Shown: piece after piece, positions 26,837-35,805 of the stretch
How the letters are laid out: every line of letters begins with the position of its first letter
Position numbering within the stretch: the first letter of the stretch is position 1
Origin: Flavobacterium sp.
Lineage (GTDB): Bacteria > Bacteroidota > Bacteroidia > Flavobacteriales > Flavobacteriaceae
NCBI GenBank assembly: GCA_014377455.1
Contig: JACMPO010000077.1
Coordinates: 1 to 64,000, forward strand
Length of the DNA: 64,000 bases
Direction: 5' to 3'
The notes under the pieces: generated by a model
Told to the model about the DNA's origin: nothing
The model's input: only the letters and a program-made list of their open reading frames with translations
The model's database searches: none
Translations under genes and position numbers: made by a program

Positions 26837-27730
26837 TTATCTTCCAAAACGCATTCCGCCACCTTGACCTTGATTCATTTCCTGCATTTCTTTCATTTTT
26901 TTGATTACCGTTTCATCATATTCTTTTTGAGATATCACTTTTCCGTTTGTTGGTGCTTTTATATCTGCCTTTTCTTTAGAATTCATTACGACTTTAGAAC
27001 ATAACACCGTTGTTTTTCCGTCATTTACTTCTAAAATTAAACCTGGTAAACCCCAGTAACTTTCTGGACCTTGATTTACAGGGATTTCTGGTGTGTACCA
27101 TGCGGTAATGGTAATTTCTTTTGGGATGTCTAATCCTTCTAAAAAGTTTGTTTTTTTATCTTTATCGTCAGATTTTGCTGTGTTCGCTTTTTTATCATCA
27201 TCATTTTTAGGTCTGAAATTTCTAAAATCAGATTTACTAGCTTCCTTAACTGCTGTAGCTTTATAGCAGGTATAACCTCCAATAACTCGTGTTTCTTGCT
27301 CTAATTTCCAATTTAGTTTTGGCAATGAATCTTTAACTAAAAATTCTTTACCCATAAATTCTTTATCTACTGTATAAGCCTTTTCTTTCACATTTTTATA
27401 AAAAGTACCTCCACCGCCAGACATTGAATTCATCATCATTCGCATTCCACCACCATTTTGTCCAGCAGTAGGATCTAATTTTTCTTCTTCTTTATAAATA
27501 GATGCTGATTTATCAAAATTTAAAATAAAAGTTTTTTCAAAAACTTTTTTCATTCGTTCTTCAATCATTTTTTGCATTTCGGGCGTAATATCTTTGTTTC
27601 CCTCAAAGCGTTTTTTGAAGTCGGCTGTACTAGTTTTCGATTCATACACAGCCATTCCTTGGAAATCTTTTTGAGCAAAAGAATTAAAATAAGCAGTAAA
27701 AATTATGAGAGTAAAGAATATTTTTTTCAT
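26837..27730 (-). CDS. GLPGLI family protein
   Basis: A 297-residue exported protein (signal peptide MKKIFFTLIIFTAYFNSFAQ) named for the motif YWGLPGLILEV, seen near residues 223-233 after ITAWYTPEIPVNQGPE. An upstream GYTCYKATA is the other family hallmark. A Gly/Met-rich loop (GGGMRMMMNSMSGGGG) lies near residue 95 and a Met/Gln/Gly-rich tail at the end. The function of the family is not established; it is usually encoded beside outer-membrane receptors, as here. Periplasmic location is inferred. The tail and loop could bind metal, which is speculation. Confidence 0.88.
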   Translation of the reverse strand: MKKIFFTLIIFTAYFNSFAQKDFQGMAVYESKTSTADFKKRFEGNKDITPEMQKMIEERMKKVFEKTFILNFDKSASIYKEEEKLDPTAGQNGGGMRMMMNSMSGGGGTFYKNVKEKAYTVDKEFMGKEFLVKDSLPKLNWKLEQETRVIGGYTCYKATAVKEASKSDFRNFRPKNDDDKKANTAKSDDKDKKTNFLEGLDIPKEITITAWYTPEIPVNQGPESYWGLPGLILEVNDGKTTVLCSKVVMNSKEKADIKAPTNGKVISQKEYDETVIKKMKEMQEMNQGQGGGMRFGR

Positions 27731-27858
27731 TTTGATTCTATTTATTTAGATTGTAACAAATATGACGATTCGAACTTAGTATTGTTACTAACTATTTGTT
27801 AAATTTATTTTATTAGACTTTTCATTTATTAATTGGTTTAGTTTAATTTAGCCAAACT

Positions 27859-28650
27859 ATGAAATGTCTTATTTGTTACATATTGATTTTAATTTTTGCT
27901 GATGCTAACAGTCAAGAAAATATTATTTCTGTTACTGAACTTAATACTGTAAAATTTGATGCAGATTATTTTATTGGTTGTGACGGATTTGGAAATTGTT
28001 TTTATCAAAAAAATGATATTCTTTTCAAAAAAGCAGATTCAATAACGATGCAATATCAAAATCTAACTTACGGTAAACTAGCTAAAGTTGACATTACAAA
28101 TCCCTTAAAGATTATTTTGTTTTATGAACAATTCAATTCAGTTATTGTTTTGGACAATCAATTAAATGAGATTCAAAATATTCAATTTTCAAAAAGTGAA
28201 ATTCCAATAGTTGCATCATCAATAGGTATTTCTGCTCAAAACCAGCTTTGGGTTTATAACAGTTTAAATCAACAAATAGGATTGTACGATTTAAACGCAA
28301 ATACTTATAAAAATTTAGGTGTGCCAATAAAGGAAACATTTTCCTATTATCAAACCGATTTTAATTATTTCAATTGGGTAGATGCTCAAAACCAATGGTT
28401 AACTTGTACCATATTTGGAAACGTTTTTTTAAATGGAAAAATTGAAGCTAATAAGAATTTGCAACTGCTAGATCGAAACCACATTCTGTATCAAATGGAA
28501 AATAATCTCTTTGTAAAAGATCGAAATTTAGATAAACTGTATAAAATTAAAGGGATTGAAAAATCGTTAAAAAAATTTTATTACAAAGACCAAATTTTAT
28601 CTATTTTTACCACCGAAGGAATTACAAATTATAAATTAACAATACCATAA
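27859..28650 (+). CDS. Hypothetical exported protein, 263 residues
   Basis: The N-terminus MKCLICYILILIFADANSQ looks like a signal peptide. The rest alternates short beta-type stretches (KIILFYEQFNSVIVLDNQLNEIQNI, LWVYNSLNQQIGLYDLN, GNVFLNGKIEANKNLQLLDRN), consistent with part of a beta-propeller. I do not recognise a named family. Its TAA overlaps the ATG of the deoxynucleoside kinase (TAATG), so the two are translationally coupled; I have no functional explanation for the pairing. Confidence 0.7.
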   Translation: MKCLICYILILIFADANSQENIISVTELNTVKFDADYFIGCDGFGNCFYQKNDILFKKADSITMQYQNLTYGKLAKVDITNPLKIILFYEQFNSVIVLDNQLNEIQNIQFSKSEIPIVASSIGISAQNQLWVYNSLNQQIGLYDLNANTYKNLGVPIKETFSYYQTDFNYFNWVDAQNQWLTCTIFGNVFLNGKIEANKNLQLLDRNHILYQMENNLFVKDRNLDKLYKIKGIEKSLKKFYYKDQILSIFTTEGITNYKLTIP

Positions 28651-29264
28651 TGCACATAGCAATAGCAGGAAATATAGGCGCAGGCAAAACCTCATTAACA
28701 CAATCGTTAGCAAAACATTTTAAGTGGGAACCTCATTATGAAGATGTTGTTGACAACCCTTATTTAGACGATTTTTATCATCAGATGGAACGATGGTCTT
28801 TTAACCTTCAAATTTATTTTTTAAACAGTCGTTTTAGACAAGTTTTACAAATAAGAGAAAGTGGTAAAAAAATAATTCAAGATAGAACAATATATGAAGA
28901 TGCTCATATTTTTGCTCCTAATCTTCATGCTATGGGCTTAATGACAAACCGTGATTTTCAAAATTATTCTTCTTTATTTGAACTTATGGAAAGCCTTGTT
29001 GCTGCTCCAGATTTATTAATTTATTTGCGAAGTTCAATTCCTAATTTAGTATCTCAAATTCATAAACGAGGCCGTGAATACGAAAACACAATTTCTATAG
29101 ATTATCTAAGCCGTTTAAATGAGCGTTATGAAGCTTGGATAACGGGTTATAATAAAGGTAAATTACTTATAATTGATGTCGACAACCTTGATTTTGTTAA
29201 TAATCCAGAAGATTTGGGATATGTTATAAACAAGATCAATGCTGAAATAAACGGTCTTTTTTAG
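28650..29264 (+). CDS. Deoxynucleoside kinase
   Basis: A 204-residue kinase that phosphorylates deoxynucleosides in the salvage pathway. The P-loop GNIGAGKTSL is at residues 7-16, followed by the substrate motifs YEDVVDNPYLDDFY (catalytic-type Glu) and the DRTIYEDAHIFA signature, and a lid with KRGREYE. This matches the dGK/dCK/dAK family. Nucleoside preference (dA, dG or dC) cannot be decided by eye. It overlaps the upstream gene by one base. Confidence 0.93.
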   Translation: MHIAIAGNIGAGKTSLTQSLAKHFKWEPHYEDVVDNPYLDDFYHQMERWSFNLQIYFLNSRFRQVLQIRESGKKIIQDRTIYEDAHIFAPNLHAMGLMTNRDFQNYSSLFELMESLVAAPDLLIYLRSSIPNLVSQIHKRGREYENTISIDYLSRLNERYEAWITGYNKGKLLIIDVDNLDFVNNPEDLGYVINKINAEINGLF

Positions 29265-29415
29265 TACAATGTTTTTTTATTAAAAACTAAAACATACATT
29301 CTTCACGTATGTAAACTAACTAAAATACTATTTATTTATGGCAAAATATTTGTTATAAAGTAACCATACCATTTAAAATCAAAAAATTTTATAATCATTC
29401 ATAATATAAAATAGT

Positions 29416-29841
29416 ATGGAACGTATTAAACAAAAATATAGAGCTTTCGAACGATTTTTTGAAAAAATTACCAGTTACGGTTCGTTCTTGCTCGGTAATT
29501 CCATAATTTTTTTTATCGCTGTAATTTTAATTACGTTTTGGATACTACATCGAAATTATAATGCCGTAATTGCCACTAATTTAATTGGTGATATTATTCA
29601 AGCTGTGACTTTTTTGAGTCTATTTATAATCCAAAAAACGTTCAATCATTTTTCTGCTTCTTTACAAATAAAATTAAATGAACTTATTTTATCACACGAT
29701 CAAGCAAGTAATGCGATAGTAAATATTGAAAAAAAATCGGAACATGAAATAATTGAACTTCAAAAAGAATATGAGGATTTAGAAAACATCCTGAAAGAAG
29801 AAGAAGAAAAAGAAGAAGAAGAAGAAAAAAATGATGCATAA
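29416..29841 (+). CDS. Low-affinity iron permease family membrane protein
   Basis: A 141-residue protein with two membrane helices (about residues 24-44 and 57-75) and the family text IGDIIQAVTFLSLFIIQKTFNH...LQIKLNELI. The C-terminus is a charged coiled coil ending in a Glu/Lys run (EEEEKEEEEEKNDA), which is low complexity. Named after yeast Fet4-related proteins, but bacterial members this short are not proven iron carriers. It stands alone between the kinase and pdhB. Confidence 0.78.
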   Translation: MERIKQKYRAFERFFEKITSYGSFLLGNSIIFFIAVILITFWILHRNYNAVIATNLIGDIIQAVTFLSLFIIQKTFNHFSASLQIKLNELILSHDQASNAIVNIEKKSEHEIIELQKEYEDLENILKEEEEKEEEEEKNDA

Positions 29842-29915
29842 AAGTGCATTTTATTGTTTTCATTAAAACAAAATACAAAATATTCTAAAAAAAATTATTT
29901 ATCATTTAAAATATT

Positions 29916-29923
29916 TACTTTTG
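29916..29923 (+). promoter_or_regulatory. Predicted -7 box for pdhB
   Basis: TACTTTTG fits TANNTTTG and lies 52 bases before the ATG. The upstream box is weak. Confidence 0.45.
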
Positions 29924-29975
29924 CAGTTCAATAAATTTCCACAAAAGCATTAGATTTTAAAAACCGAATTAAATT

Positions 29976-30953
29976 ATGAGAACGATACAGTTTAGAGAAG
30001 CGATTTGTGAAGCAATGAGTGAAGAAATGCGTCGCGATGAGTCAATTTATCTAATGGGTGAAGAGGTTGCAGAATACAATGGTGCGTACAAAGCATCCAA
30101 AGGAATGCTTGATGAATTTGGCCCAAAAAGAGTTATTGATACTCCTATTGCAGAACTTGGTTTTGCCGGAATTGCTGTTGGTAGCGCTATGAATGGTTGC
30201 CGACCTATTGTAGAATACATGACATTCAATTTCTCGTTAGTAGGTATTGATCAAATTATAAATAATGCGGCAAAAATGCGCCAAATGAGTGCTGGACAAT
30301 TTCCAATGCCTATGGTTTTTAGAGGTCCAACGGCTTCTGCAGGTCAACTTGGAGCAACTCATTCGCAAGCATTTGAAAATTGGTTTGCAAATACGCCAGG
30401 TTTAAAAGTAGTCGTTCCATCAAATGTTTATGATGCAAAAGGTTTATTAAAGGCAGCAATTCGAGATAATGATCCTGTTATTTTCATGGAATCAGAACAA
30501 ATGTATGGCGATAAAGGCGAAGTTCCAGAAGGAGATTATACGATACCGCTGGGAGTTGCTGATATTAAAAGAGAAGGTACCGATGTAACCATAGTGTCTT
30601 TTGGAAAAATTATCAAAGAAGCTTTTATTGCAGCCGATTTACTTGAAAAAGAAGGTATATCCTGCGAGATAATCGATTTAAGAACAGTTCGTCCAATGGA
30701 TTATGAAACAATTTTGACCTCTGTAAAAAAAACAAATAGACTTGTAGTTCTTGAGGAAGCATGGCCTTTTGCAAGTGTTGCGTCGGAAATAACTTATATG
30801 GTTCAGCAAAAAGCATTTGACTATTTAGATGCACCAATTTACAGAGTTACAACTGCAGACACACCAGCACCTTATTCTCCAACATTATTAAAAGAATGGT
30901 TGCCAAACGCAGACGAAGTTGTTAAAGCAGTTAAAAAAGTACTGTATAAATAA
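29976..30953 (+). CDS. pdhB: Pyruvate dehydrogenase E1 component, beta subunit
   Basis: With the alpha subunit it decarboxylates pyruvate using thiamine diphosphate and feeds acetyl-CoA synthesis. The 325-residue chain begins TIQFREAICEAMSEEM and shows MGEEVAEYNGAYK (the Glu that contacts the cofactor), RVIDTPIAELGFAGIAVGSA, GATHSQAFENWF and VVVPSNVYDAKGLLKAAIR. The alpha subunit is not adjacent, so the complex is encoded at more than one place. The gene has its own promoter box and a strong terminator. Confidence 0.94.
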   Translation: MRTIQFREAICEAMSEEMRRDESIYLMGEEVAEYNGAYKASKGMLDEFGPKRVIDTPIAELGFAGIAVGSAMNGCRPIVEYMTFNFSLVGIDQIINNAAKMRQMSAGQFPMPMVFRGPTASAGQLGATHSQAFENWFANTPGLKVVVPSNVYDAKGLLKAAIRDNDPVIFMESEQMYGDKGEVPEGDYTIPLGVADIKREGTDVTIVSFGKIIKEAFIAADLLEKEGISCEIIDLRTVRPMDYETILTSVKKTNRLVVLEEAWPFASVASEITYMVQQKAFDYLDAPIYRVTTADTPAPYSPTLLKEWLPNADEVVKAVKKVLYK

Positions 30954-30972
30954 TTTTAATTAATAAGATTAC

Positions 30973-31008
30973 AACTTCATCATTCCAAAACATGATGAAG
31001 TTTTTTTT
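30973..31008 (+). terminator. Rho-independent terminator after pdhB
   Basis: AACTTCATCAT (30973-30983) pairs with ATGATGAAGTT (30992-31002), then T8. Confidence 0.9.
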
Positions 31009-31028
31009 CATTATCAGATTAATCAAAT

Positions 31029-33515
31029 ATGTATAAAATAAAATATCTTTTGCTGCTAATTGTAATCTCCTTTACAGGAACTTTTTTTGCTCAAACAAAA
31101 ATTAGTGGTGTTGTTATTGATAAAAAAAATAAACCCGTTGCCTACGCAAACGTAGTTTTTAAAGGTTCTAATGAGGGAATTATCACAGATGAGAATGGTC
31201 GATTTTATTTGGAATCAAAAAATACTTATAACACGGTAGTAGTTGCATTTGTAGGTTATAACAATCGTGAATATGATTTACCAAAAGCAGTAAATTATGA
31301 TTTAAAAATTATTCTTACAGAAGAGCAAATGCTTAAAGAAGTTGTAATATTTAATGGTAAAACATCCAAAAAAAATAATCCTGCATTAGATATTTTAAGA
31401 AAAATTTGGGCACGAAAGCGCAAAAACGGATTGAATATATTTGATCAATACGCTTATGAAAAATATGAAAAGGTAGAGTTTGACTTAAACTCTATTGATA
31501 GTACCTTTATGAAAAGTAGCATTTTTAAAGGAATGGAGTTTGTATTTAAAAAACTTGACACATCTAAAATTACGGGAAAAACCTATTTGCCTGTTTTTAT
31601 AAATGAGGCATTATATGATGTCTATGGTGATAATAAATTAAAAAAAGTTAAAGAAGTTATTAAAGCCAATAAAAATTCTGGACTCACAAACGGAGATGGA
31701 ATTAATGCGTTTATTAAAGATTTATATAACGATTACAATATTTACAACAACTATTTAAACTTTTTTGATAAAAGCTTTACAAGTCCACTATCAACTACCG
31801 GAATTGACGTTTATAATTATGTGTTAACAGACAGTTCGTTTATTGATAAAAAATGGTGTTATAATATTGTTTTTTATCCTAGACGAAAAAACGAACTTAC
31901 TTTTAAAGGCGATTTTTGGGTGAACGACAGTACGTTTGCAATAAAAAATATTAATATGGCAGTTTCAAAAAGTGCTAATATTAACTGGGTAAAAGAAATT
32001 TATATCGAACAAGAATTTGAAGTTGAAAATGATTCCGTCTTTTTATTGACTCGAGATCAAATGATGACTGATTTTGTACTGAGCAAAAAAGAAAAATCAA
32101 AAGGAGTTTATGGAAAAAGAACTACCTTATTTAGAAATCATAAATTTAATGAGGAAAAACCAGAAAAATTCTATCAAGAAAAAGTCAATTTTTTAGATGA
32201 TGAAATTTACAACCGAACTGATGCATATTGGAAAGAAAATCGGTTTGAAAAACTCAATAAAGACGAATCTGGTGTTTATAAACTCCTAGATACGCTAAAA
32301 ACCGTCAAGCGATTCAAACAACTTTACAGCACGGCATCCATTTTAGGAACTGGATATATAGATTATAAAAATTTTGATTACGGTCCAGTTTTTTCTACAA
32401 TTGGGTTTAACGAGGTCGAGGGTTTACGCTTGCGAGCTGGTGGTCGAACCTATTTTGGTAGAAATGACTTGTGGCGAGTTCAAGGCTACACAGCATACGG
32501 ATTTAAAGATAATAAGTTCAAATATGGCTTTTCAGGAAAGTGGATGATTGACAAAAAAAATAGAATCATTATTTCAGGTGGAAATCGGCGCGATGTAGAA
32601 CAAATTGGTGCAAGTTTAACAACAACTAATGATGTTTTAGGAAGAAGTTTTGCATCATCAGGACTTTTTACAACAGGTAGTAATGGTAAATTGACCAATA
32701 TAAATTTAACATCAGTAGCAATAGAGATTGAACCTAAAAAAAACTTCACAATCCAAACTGGATTTAGCTTTAGAACTCTAGAATCCGCTTCAGATAAATT
32801 TAGTTTAAATTATTACACAGACGATACATTTACAACTGTAAAAAGCTCGGTAAAACAAGCCGAAGTAAACTTGCAACTGGAATTTACACCAAACAGAAAA
32901 ACTATAGGTTATGGAGTTGAAAGAACAAATGTTGAAGCTCCATTTAGTAGAATTTTTATAAACTATAGCCAAGGGTTTAAAGGTCTTTTAAATAGTGATT
33001 TCAACTATAACCGGTTGCAGTTGTATTATAAACAACCCATTATAATTGGACCTTTAGGAAGATCTAATGTTACATTTGAAATTGGACAAACATTTGGAAA
33101 GGTTCCACTAGGTTTGCTGAGTATTATTCCGGGAAATCAAACTTATTTTATAATTGAAAACACCTTTAATAACCTGAATTTTTATGAGCTAGTTTCAGAT
33201 AAATATGCAACATTAAAATGGGATCATAATTTTAATGGTCGGTTATTTTCCAGAATTCCATTCATGAGAAAATTAAATTGGCGAGAAATTATAGGGGCAC
33301 GAGCAGTTTATGGCACAATTTCAGAACAAAATAAAGCTATAAATGCATCAGGATTAACTTATTTAGCTCCCGAAAAACCTTATTTTGAATACAGCGCAGG
33401 TATTGGAAACATATTTAAATTTTTTAGATTAGATGCCAGTTGGAGAGGAAATTACCGCGACATTCCTGGTGCAAATAATTTTGCAATAAAAGGTTCCATA
33501 GGATTTTATTTCTAG
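31029..33515 (+). CDS. DUF5686-like outer membrane protein with carboxypeptidase-like domain
   Basis: An 828-residue exported protein (signal YLLLLIVISFTGTFFAQ). Residues about 23-105 are a carboxypeptidase-regulatory-like sandwich (ISGVVIDKKNKPVAYANVVFKG ... GIITDENGRFYL). Next is a conserved region with ILRKIWARKRKNGLNIFDQYAYEKYEKVEFD and LPVFINEALYDVY, which I associate with DUF5686. The last half is beta-barrel-like strands ending NFAIKGSIGFYF. Members are widespread in Bacteroidota and their role is unknown; outer-membrane assembly or surface transport is possible. Confidence 0.82.
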   Translation: MYKIKYLLLLIVISFTGTFFAQTKISGVVIDKKNKPVAYANVVFKGSNEGIITDENGRFYLESKNTYNTVVVAFVGYNNREYDLPKAVNYDLKIILTEEQMLKEVVIFNGKTSKKNNPALDILRKIWARKRKNGLNIFDQYAYEKYEKVEFDLNSIDSTFMKSSIFKGMEFVFKKLDTSKITGKTYLPVFINEALYDVYGDNKLKKVKEVIKANKNSGLTNGDGINAFIKDLYNDYNIYNNYLNFFDKSFTSPLSTTGIDVYNYVLTDSSFIDKKWCYNIVFYPRRKNELTFKGDFWVNDSTFAIKNINMAVSKSANINWVKEIYIEQEFEVENDSVFLLTRDQMMTDFVLSKKEKSKGVYGKRTTLFRNHKFNEEKPEKFYQEKVNFLDDEIYNRTDAYWKENRFEKLNKDESGVYKLLDTLKTVKRFKQLYSTASILGTGYIDYKNFDYGPVFSTIGFNEVEGLRLRAGGRTYFGRNDLWRVQGYTAYGFKDNKFKYGFSGKWMIDKKNRIIISGGNRRDVEQIGASLTTTNDVLGRSFASSGLFTTGSNGKLTNINLTSVAIEIEPKKNFTIQTGFSFRTLESASDKFSLNYYTDDTFTTVKSSVKQAEVNLQLEFTPNRKTIGYGVERTNVEAPFSRIFINYSQGFKGLLNSDFNYNRLQLYYKQPIIIGPLGRSNVTFEIGQTFGKVPLGLLSIIPGNQTYFIIENTFNNLNFYELVSDKYATLKWDHNFNGRLFSRIPFMRKLNWREIIGARAVYGTISEQNKAINASGLTYLAPEKPYFEYSAGIGNIFKFFRLDASWRGNYRDIPGANNFAIKGSIGFYF

Positions 33516-33600
33516 TTTTAATTTGATGCACCACACTAAACTAGATATTCTAAAATTGAAATATTTAGTAATTTCGCAAATCAAAAAATTGCACATTTAA

Positions 33601-34332
33601 ATGTCAAAAAACATTACTCCTTATAAAGATTCAAAACTTGGCAAAAAGGAACAAGTAACCCAAATGTTTGACACCATTTCTGGTAACTATGACGGATTAA
33701 ACCGCATAATTTCTTTTGGAATTGATGTACAATGGCGAAAAAAAGTGCTAAAACTTGTTCAAGCCAAAAATCCAGAAAATATTCTTGATATCGCAACTGG
33801 AACTGGTGACTTAGCAATTTTGATGACTAAAACAAATGCTAAGAAAATAGTAGGTTTAGATATTTCTGCAGGAATGTTAGACGTAGGAATAAAGAAAATT
33901 CGAGATAAAAAGCTCGATAATATTATCGAAATGGTAATTGGTGATTCAGAAAACATGCCTTACCCTGACAATCATTTTGATGCAATTACAGTTTCGTTTG
34001 GAATTAGGAATTTCGAAAATCTAGAAAAAGGATTATCTGAAATATTAAGGGTTTTAAAACCACAAGGGATTTTTGTTATTTTAGAAACATCTAATCCGGT
34101 AAAAACCCCATACAAACAAGGTTATGCTTTTTACACAAAATACATATTACCAGCAGTTGGTAAAATTTTTTCGAAAGATAATGTGGCTTATGGATATTTA
34201 TCAGAATCGGCTTCTTTTTTCCCTTTTGGGGAAGTTTTAAACAATATTTTACGTAAAGTTGGGTTTATAGATGTAGTGGATATGCCACAAACTTTTGGTG
34301 TCGCAACAATATATAGCGCTTCCAAAAAATAA
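33601..34332 (+). CDS. menG: Demethylmenaquinone methyltransferase
   Basis: A UbiE/COQ5-family methylase of 243 residues that makes the last step of menaquinone synthesis. It shows VTQMFDTISGNYDGLNRIISFGID (family signature 1), ILDIATGTGDLAIL for SAM binding, and ITVSFGIRNFENLEKGLSEILRVLKPQG (signature 2). As Bacteroidota rely on menaquinone, I name it menG rather than ubiE. The PorT-like gene follows 20 bases later, as in other flavobacteria. Confidence 0.94.
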   Translation: MSKNITPYKDSKLGKKEQVTQMFDTISGNYDGLNRIISFGIDVQWRKKVLKLVQAKNPENILDIATGTGDLAILMTKTNAKKIVGLDISAGMLDVGIKKIRDKKLDNIIEMVIGDSENMPYPDNHFDAITVSFGIRNFENLEKGLSEILRVLKPQGIFVILETSNPVKTPYKQGYAFYTKYILPAVGKIFSKDNVAYGYLSESASFFPFGEVLNNILRKVGFIDVVDMPQTFGVATIYSASKK

Positions 34333-34352
34333 TATTCAATCTGTTTTTACAC

Positions 34353-35054
34353 ATGAAAAAAATATTTTATTACTTTATATTCTTTTTTACGATTCAAGTT
34401 ACAGCTCAATCCAAAGGAATTTTTAGTAAAGACCCAATTATTAATCTTGAAAATTTTGATAAACAACGCGTCTATTTTGGATATTATTTAGGTTTTAATA
34501 GTTACGATTTCAAAATAGATTATATTGAACCCGGAAAAGATATTCTTGTTAATAAAACTACTGGATTTAATGTAGGTGTTGTTGCCGATATAAAATTGCA
34601 AGAATACATAAATTTACGGTTTGAACCAGGATTGTATTACACTGAGCGAGATTTAGTTTTCTCTGGTTTCACCAAAAAACTAGATGCTGAACGTCCCGTA
34701 AAATCTACATACATTCATTTCCCATTGCTTTTAAAATTTTCATCAAAACGTATAGGAAACATTCGTCCTTATCTCCTTGGAGGATTTTCGGCTACTTTAA
34801 ATTTAGGAAGTAATTCGAAAGCTATAGACGATAATTTACAACAACGTTTCCGAGTAAAACCTTGGACTCGGAACTACGAACTAGGCTTTGGAATTGATTT
34901 ATACACTGAGTATTTTAAGTTTTCACCGTCTATTAGAGGTGTTTTTGGATTGAGCGACGAACTTATAAGAGATAACGATCCTAATAGTCCTTGGACGGGA
35001 AATATTGATGCTTTAAAAACTCGTGCAATTTTTATAAACTTTACATTTCATTAA
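34353..35054 (+). CDS. PorT/SprT-like outer membrane beta-barrel protein of the T9SS
   Basis: A 233-residue protein with signal peptide (IFYYFIFFFTIQVTAQ) and an eight-stranded-barrel-like pattern ending in a terminal Phe-x-Phe-His (IFINFTFH). Segments FGYYLGFNSYDFKIDY and YTERDLVFSG are typical of PorT-type proteins. Location directly after menG matches the sprT neighbourhood I know from Flavobacterium johnsoniae, where SprT is needed for T9SS function. Two T9SS cargo proteins occur elsewhere in the window. Its stop overlaps the convergent RNA methylase stop by four bases. Confidence 0.82.
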   Translation: MKKIFYYFIFFFTIQVTAQSKGIFSKDPIINLENFDKQRVYFGYYLGFNSYDFKIDYIEPGKDILVNKTTGFNVGVVADIKLQEYINLRFEPGLYYTERDLVFSGFTKKLDAERPVKSTYIHFPLLLKFSSKRIGNIRPYLLGGFSATLNLGSNSKAIDDNLQQRFRVKPWTRNYELGFGIDLYTEYFKFSPSIRGVFGLSDELIRDNDPNSPWTGNIDALKTRAIFINFTFH

Positions 35055-35779
35055 AATTCTCGTTTAAACTCGCTTAAAAAAATTGCTGTTGCAGTTGCAA
35101 CATTCAGGCTTTCAGTTTTTTGCAACTCTCCAAATCTTGGAATCGCAATTTTATTAGAAATTGTATCCAACAGTTCATCAGAAATTCCATTAGCTTCATT
35201 TCCAAGCAACAATATTGCATTGTGTGGCAACTTTTGTTTATACACATTTTCACCATCCATAAAAGTTCCATAAACGGGCAAAGTGGATTGCTTTAAAAAA
35301 GTGTGCAAATTTAAATAAGCAATATTGACTCTGGAAATTGATCCCATTGTAGCTTGAATCACTTTTGGATTGTATAAATCCACGGTTTGAGGTGAACATA
35401 CTATTTGATTAATGCCGTACCAATCGCAAAGTCGGATAATTGTACCAAAATTTCCAGGATCGTTAATGGTATCTAGAGCAACAGTAATGCCAGACGTCGT
35501 TATTGGTTTTTGCTCTGGAATTTTAAATACTGCTAAGCAATTATTAGCAGTAGCTAAAGCACTAATTTTGTTTAATGCATCATAATTAATCGTAAATTTT
35601 ATGCTTGATCCTATATTTTCAAAAATAGATTCGGTTACATACAAGTACTCCAGCTCGTAATTTGATTTTAAAAGTTCATCAATTACTTTTACACCTTCAG
35701 CAATAAATAATTGATTAATTTGTCTGAACTTTTTTTGTTGTAAACTCGTAATAAGTTTAATTTGGTTTTTTGTAACCAT
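35051..35779 (-). CDS. TrmH/SpoU family RNA methyltransferase
   Basis: A 242-residue knot-fold methylase that adds a 2'-O-methyl group to tRNA or rRNA. The three SPOUT motifs are visible: ALDTINDPGNFGTIIRLCDWYGI with the conserved Asn and Arg, LLLGNEANGISDELL, and IPRFGELQKTESLNVATATAIFL. An N-terminal substrate domain (about residues 1-90) starts NQIKLITSLQQKKFRQ. The exact target nucleotide cannot be told. It overlaps the PorT gene by four bases at their 3' ends and diverges from tamL. Confidence 0.92.
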   Translation of the reverse strand: MVTKNQIKLITSLQQKKFRQINQLFIAEGVKVIDELLKSNYELEYLYVTESIFENIGSSIKFTINYDALNKISALATANNCLAVFKIPEQKPITTSGITVALDTINDPGNFGTIIRLCDWYGINQIVCSPQTVDLYNPKVIQATMGSISRVNIAYLNLHTFLKQSTLPVYGTFMDGENVYKQKLPHNAILLLGNEANGISDELLDTISNKIAIPRFGELQKTESLNVATATAIFLSEFKREF

Positions 35780-35789
35780 AGAAAAAATG

Positions 35790-35797
35790 TACTTTTG
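35790..35797 (+). promoter_or_regulatory. Predicted -7 box for tamL
   Basis: TACTTTTG fits TANNTTTG. The expected RNA start, about six bases further on, nearly coincides with the TTG start codon at 35806, so the mRNA may be leaderless. Confidence 0.4.
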
Positions 35798-35805
35798 ATT
35801 AAATT

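Noticed and set aside
26822-27004. Plus-strand frame opposite the GLPGLI gene
   Set aside because: Shadow of the Met/Gln-rich tail of the real minus-strand gene.
29292-29313. Weak hairpin ACATAC/GTATGT after the deoxynucleoside kinase
   Set aside because: Only six pairs and no T-run on the plus strand; not enough for a terminator call.
29800-29838. GAAGAAGAA run at the end of the iron-permease-like gene as a phase-variable tract
   Set aside because: The unit is three bases, so length changes keep the frame and only alter an acidic tail.
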